Assembly: GCA_024280115.1 (NCBI GenBank)
Contig: JAJRQT010000081.1
Span: 23,295 to 87,294, forward strand
Direction of reading: 5' to 3'
DNA from: Bacteroidota bacterium
Lineage (GTDB): Bacteria; Bacteroidota; Bacteroidia; Cytophagales; Cyclobacteriaceae
Length of the DNA: 64,000 nt
Shown here: in pieces, positions 62,104 to 64,000 of the stretch
Layout: every line of letters starts with the position of its first letter
Numbering within the stretch: position 1 is the stretch's first letter
The notes under the pieces: generated by a model
Database searches by the model: none
What the model was told of the DNA's origin: nothing
The model's input: only the letters and a program-made list of their open reading frames with translations
Translations under genes and position numbers: made by a program

Positions 62104-63414
62104 ATGAAAATTGCGGTAGTAGGAACAGGATATGTAGGACTCGTAACCGGTACATGCTTCTCTGAGCTTGGCAATCATGTTACATGTGTGGATATAGATG
62201 AGGAAAAAATCAAGAATCTTAATGACCGAAAAATTCCGATTTATGAGCCCGGACTGGATGTGTTATTTGAACGGAATACCAAACATGGCAGATTAAAATT
62301 TACAACCAATCTCGCGGAAGGCGTAAAGGGAGCTAAAGTTATATTTTTAGCTTTACCAACTCCTCCTGACGAAGACGGATCTGCTGATCTGAAATATATA
62401 TTGAGAGTTGCAGAAGATCTGGGGCCACTTCTTGAGGAATATGCGGTAATTGTAGATAAAAGTACAGTACCAGTTGGAACAGCCGAAAAAGTCAGAGTAA
62501 AAATTGCAGAAAACTGTAAAATTGATTTTGATGTTGTCTCAAATCCGGAGTTTTTACGCGAGGGCGTTGCTGTAGAGGATTTTATGAAACCTGATCGGGT
62601 AGTAGTAGGAACTGATTCTTTAAAAGCCACTTCAATGATCGATGCATTATATGCTCCGTTGGTAAGACAGGGGAATCCGATTATTTTCATGGATCAGAGT
62701 TCTGCTGAGCTAACAAAATATGCTGCGAATTCCTTTCTTGCTACAAAAATCAGTTTCATGAACGAGATCGCAAATCTTTGTGAAAAGCTTGGTGCAAACG
62801 TTGATGATGTCCGAAAGGGAATTGGGTTTGATTCAAGGATAGGAAAAAGATTTTTATTTGCGGGAATTGGTTATGGTGGCAGTTGCTTTCCAAAAGATGT
62901 GCAGGCTTTGTCAAAATCAGCGAAAGATGCGGAATATAATTTCCAGATTCTCAATTCTGTTATGGAAGTTAACGAATCCCAAAAATTAAAATTATTTTAC
63001 AAATTGAGAGAATATTTTGGAAATCTTGAGGGTAAGACCATTGCCATCTGGGGCTTGGCCTTTAAGCCATATACCGATGATATCAGAGAGGCGCCATCAA
63101 TCTATAATATAAACGAATTGTTGCAAGCCGGTGCAAAAGTTCAGGCTTATGATCCTGAAGCTATGGAGAATATCAGAAATATTTATGGAGATAAAATTAC
63201 CTTATTTAGTGATGAATATAATGCACTTGAAGGAGCGGATGCACTGTTGATTATCACAGAATGGCCTGTATTTCGTCAACCGGATTTTGATTTAATGGAG
63301 CAAAAATTAAATCAAAAGGTTATTTTTGATGGCAGGAACTTATATCCTACCGAACAAATGAATAAATTAGGATTTAGATATATAAGTATAGGTAGAAAAG
63401 AAATAAATGCGTAG
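62104..63414 (+). CDS. UDP-glucose 6-dehydrogenase (UDP-glucose/GDP-mannose dehydrogenase family)
   Basis: A 436-residue enzyme oxidising UDP-glucose to UDP-glucuronate with two NAD. N-terminal Rossmann motif [18 protein letters not shown] (G-x-G-x-x-G). Central: [19 protein letters not shown] and [10 protein letters not shown]. Catalytic Cys C261 in [15 protein letters not shown]-terminal UDP-binding domain with [21 protein letters not shown] (outline). The next gene encodes a UDP-glucuronate decarboxylase-type protein and overlaps its stop by 8 bp (ATGCGTAG), so the two are coupled. This supports UDP-glucose over GDP-mannose as substrate. Confidence 0.93.
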   Translation: MKIAVVGTGYVGLVTGTCFSELGNHVTCVDIDEEKIKNLNDRKIPIYEPGLDVLFERNTKHGRLKFTTNLAEGVKGAKVIFLALPTPPDEDGSADLKYILRVAEDLGPLLEEYAVIVDKSTVPVGTAEKVRVKIAENCKIDFDVVSNPEFLREGVAVEDFMKPDRVVVGTDSLKATSMIDALYAPLVRQGNPIIFMDQSSAELTKYAANSFLATKISFMNEIANLCEKLGANVDDVRKGIGFDSRIGKRFLFAGIGYGGSCFPKDVQALSKSAKDAEYNFQILNSVMEVNESQKLKLFYKLREYFGNLEGKTIAIWGLAFKPYTDDIREAPSIYNINELLQAGAKVQAYDPEAMENIRNIYGDKITLFSDEYNALEGADALLIITEWPVFRQPDFDLMEQKLNQKVIFDGRNLYPTEQMNKLGFRYISIGRKEINA

Positions 63415-64000
63415 AAAAAGAATTTTAATCACTGGAGCAGCCGGATTTCTGGGCTCCCATCTTTGTGACCGCTTTATTGCAGAGAATTATGAAGTATTGG
63501 GTATGGACAACCTGATAACAGGAGACCTGAAAAATATTGAACATTTATTCGGGCTGCCACATTTTAATTTTTATAAGCATGATGTCTCAAATTTTGTTCA
63601 TGTATCGGGAAAGCTAGATTATATATTACATTTTGCTTCACCGGCCAGTCCGATAGATTATCTTAAAATTCCGATCCAAACCCTAAAGGTTGGATCTTTA
63701 GGCACTCACCATCTTTTAGGGTTGGCAAAAGATAAAAAAGCCAGGATATTGGTGGCTTCAACTTCAGAAGTTTATGGTGATCCTCATGTACATCCACAAA
63801 CGGAAGATTATTGGGGAAATGTAAATCCTGTAGGCCCCAGAGGTGTTTATGATGAGGCAAAAAGATTTCAGGAAGCAATCACCATGGCGTATCATACCTA
63901 TCACAAGGTTGAAACAAGAATAATCAGGATATTCAATACCTATGGCCCGCGGATGAGGCTGAATGACGGCAGGGTACTTCCCGCATTTATTGGTCAGGCA
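63407..64000 (+). CDS. UDP-glucuronate decarboxylase (UDP-xylose synthase), 3'-truncated
   Basis: A short-chain dehydrogenase-type NAD enzyme, cut by the window end after 198 codons. From the ATG at 63407: [20 protein letters not shown] (Rossmann G-x-x-G-x-x-G), then [38 protein letters not shown] and the catalytic Tyr-Lys region [15 protein letters not shown] (Y-x-x-x-K), then [24 protein letters not shown] and [11 protein letters not shown] are the signatures of UDP-glucuronate decarboxylase (Uxs). With ugd it makes UDP-xylose for a surface or exopolysaccharide. The remaining genes of that locus lie beyond the window. Confidence 0.88.
   Translation, partial: MRRKRILITGAAGFLGSHLCDRFIAENYEVLGMDNLITGDLKNIEHLFGLPHFNFYKHDVSNFVHVSGKLDYILHFASPASPIDYLKIPIQTLKVGSLGTHHLLGLAKDKKARILVASTSEVYGDPHVHPQTEDYWGNVNPVGPRGVYDEAKRFQEAITMAYHTYHKVETRIIRIFNTYGPRMRLNDGRVLPAFIGQA

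Noticed and set aside
1..64000. tRNA, rRNA and CRISPR arrays
   Set aside because: No cloverleaf with CCA-side pattern, ribosomal RNA core or regularly spaced direct repeats noticed; a dedicated tRNA or CRISPR search was not possible here.

Overview
The window is AT-rich DNA from a member of the Bacteroidota, most likely a marine or environmental Cytophagia-like bacterium. The best evidence is a complete gldKLMN type IX secretion core with an upstream PorP/SprF gene. Supporting evidence is a DUF4271 gene next to hemD, DUF3857-transglutaminase genes, a head-GIN lipoprotein, PorT-like barrels, signal peptides ending in A-Q or G-Q, and several TAnnTTTG (-7) promoter boxes with little Shine-Dalgarno signal. 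The window holds about 50 protein genes. I see no rRNA, tRNA or CRISPR.

Layout. 0-6.6 kb: end of a metallophosphoesterase gene, a small Lys/Ala-rich protein, a PorT-like barrel, hemW, an Omp85-type outer membrane protein, DUF4271 and hemD. 6.7-12.3 kb: porP/sprF and gldKLMN, closed by a strong terminator. 12.4-20.7 kb: aspS, hemB, a MORN-type exported protein, a hemolysin III (PAQR) protein, a coenzyme-B12-dependent ribonucleotide reductase behind a regulatory-looking 450-bp region, and a membrane methyltransferase. 20.8-34.1 kb: a saccharopine dehydrogenase-like enzyme, an alpha-L-rhamnosidase lipoprotein, an orphan HicB, then a hexuronate block (uxaE, uxaC, kdgK, eda and a TRAP transporter dctPQM). 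A two-gene module (unknown exported protein plus ORF6N protein) lies between kdgK and eda. 34.1-45.7 kb: a GroES paralogue with a thioredoxin-glutaredoxin protein, ruvX, a C-terminal processing protease, an acidic-linker barrel protein, two tandem DUF3857-transglutaminase genes that are both broken, an ABC exporter and a MobA-like nucleotidyltransferase. 46-55 kb: a membrane MutS-like ATPase, purE, and a marR-fadJ-fadA-acyl-CoA dehydrogenase beta-oxidation operon. 55.2-64 kb: a head-GIN lipoprotein, glyA-tatC-rpiB, a GT-C-like membrane protein, rbfA, a LolE-like permease, and the pair UDP-glucose dehydrogenase/UDP-glucuronate decarboxylase, which begins a UDP-xylose or surface-polysaccharide locus running off the window.

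How genes work together. GldKLMN form the T9SS ring and motor. The uronate genes take galacturonate or glucuronate to pyruvate and glyceraldehyde-3-phosphate, with UxaE joining the two branches; mannonate/fructuronate reductase and mannonate dehydratase are not in the window. MarR probably controls the fad operon.

Non-coding signals that stand out: (1) two near-identical 25-nt palindromes at and inside the ORF6N gene, both read in frame as I-A-x-C-D-x-L; (2) two different MITE-like elements with terminal inverted repeats and 4-bp AT-rich target duplications (37770-37909 and 45798-45967), the first of which supplies the stop codon of the upstream protease gene; (3) DnaA-box-like sites and a 25-nt palindrome in front of the ribonucleotide reductase; (4) disruption of both DUF3857 genes just after their N-terminal domain.
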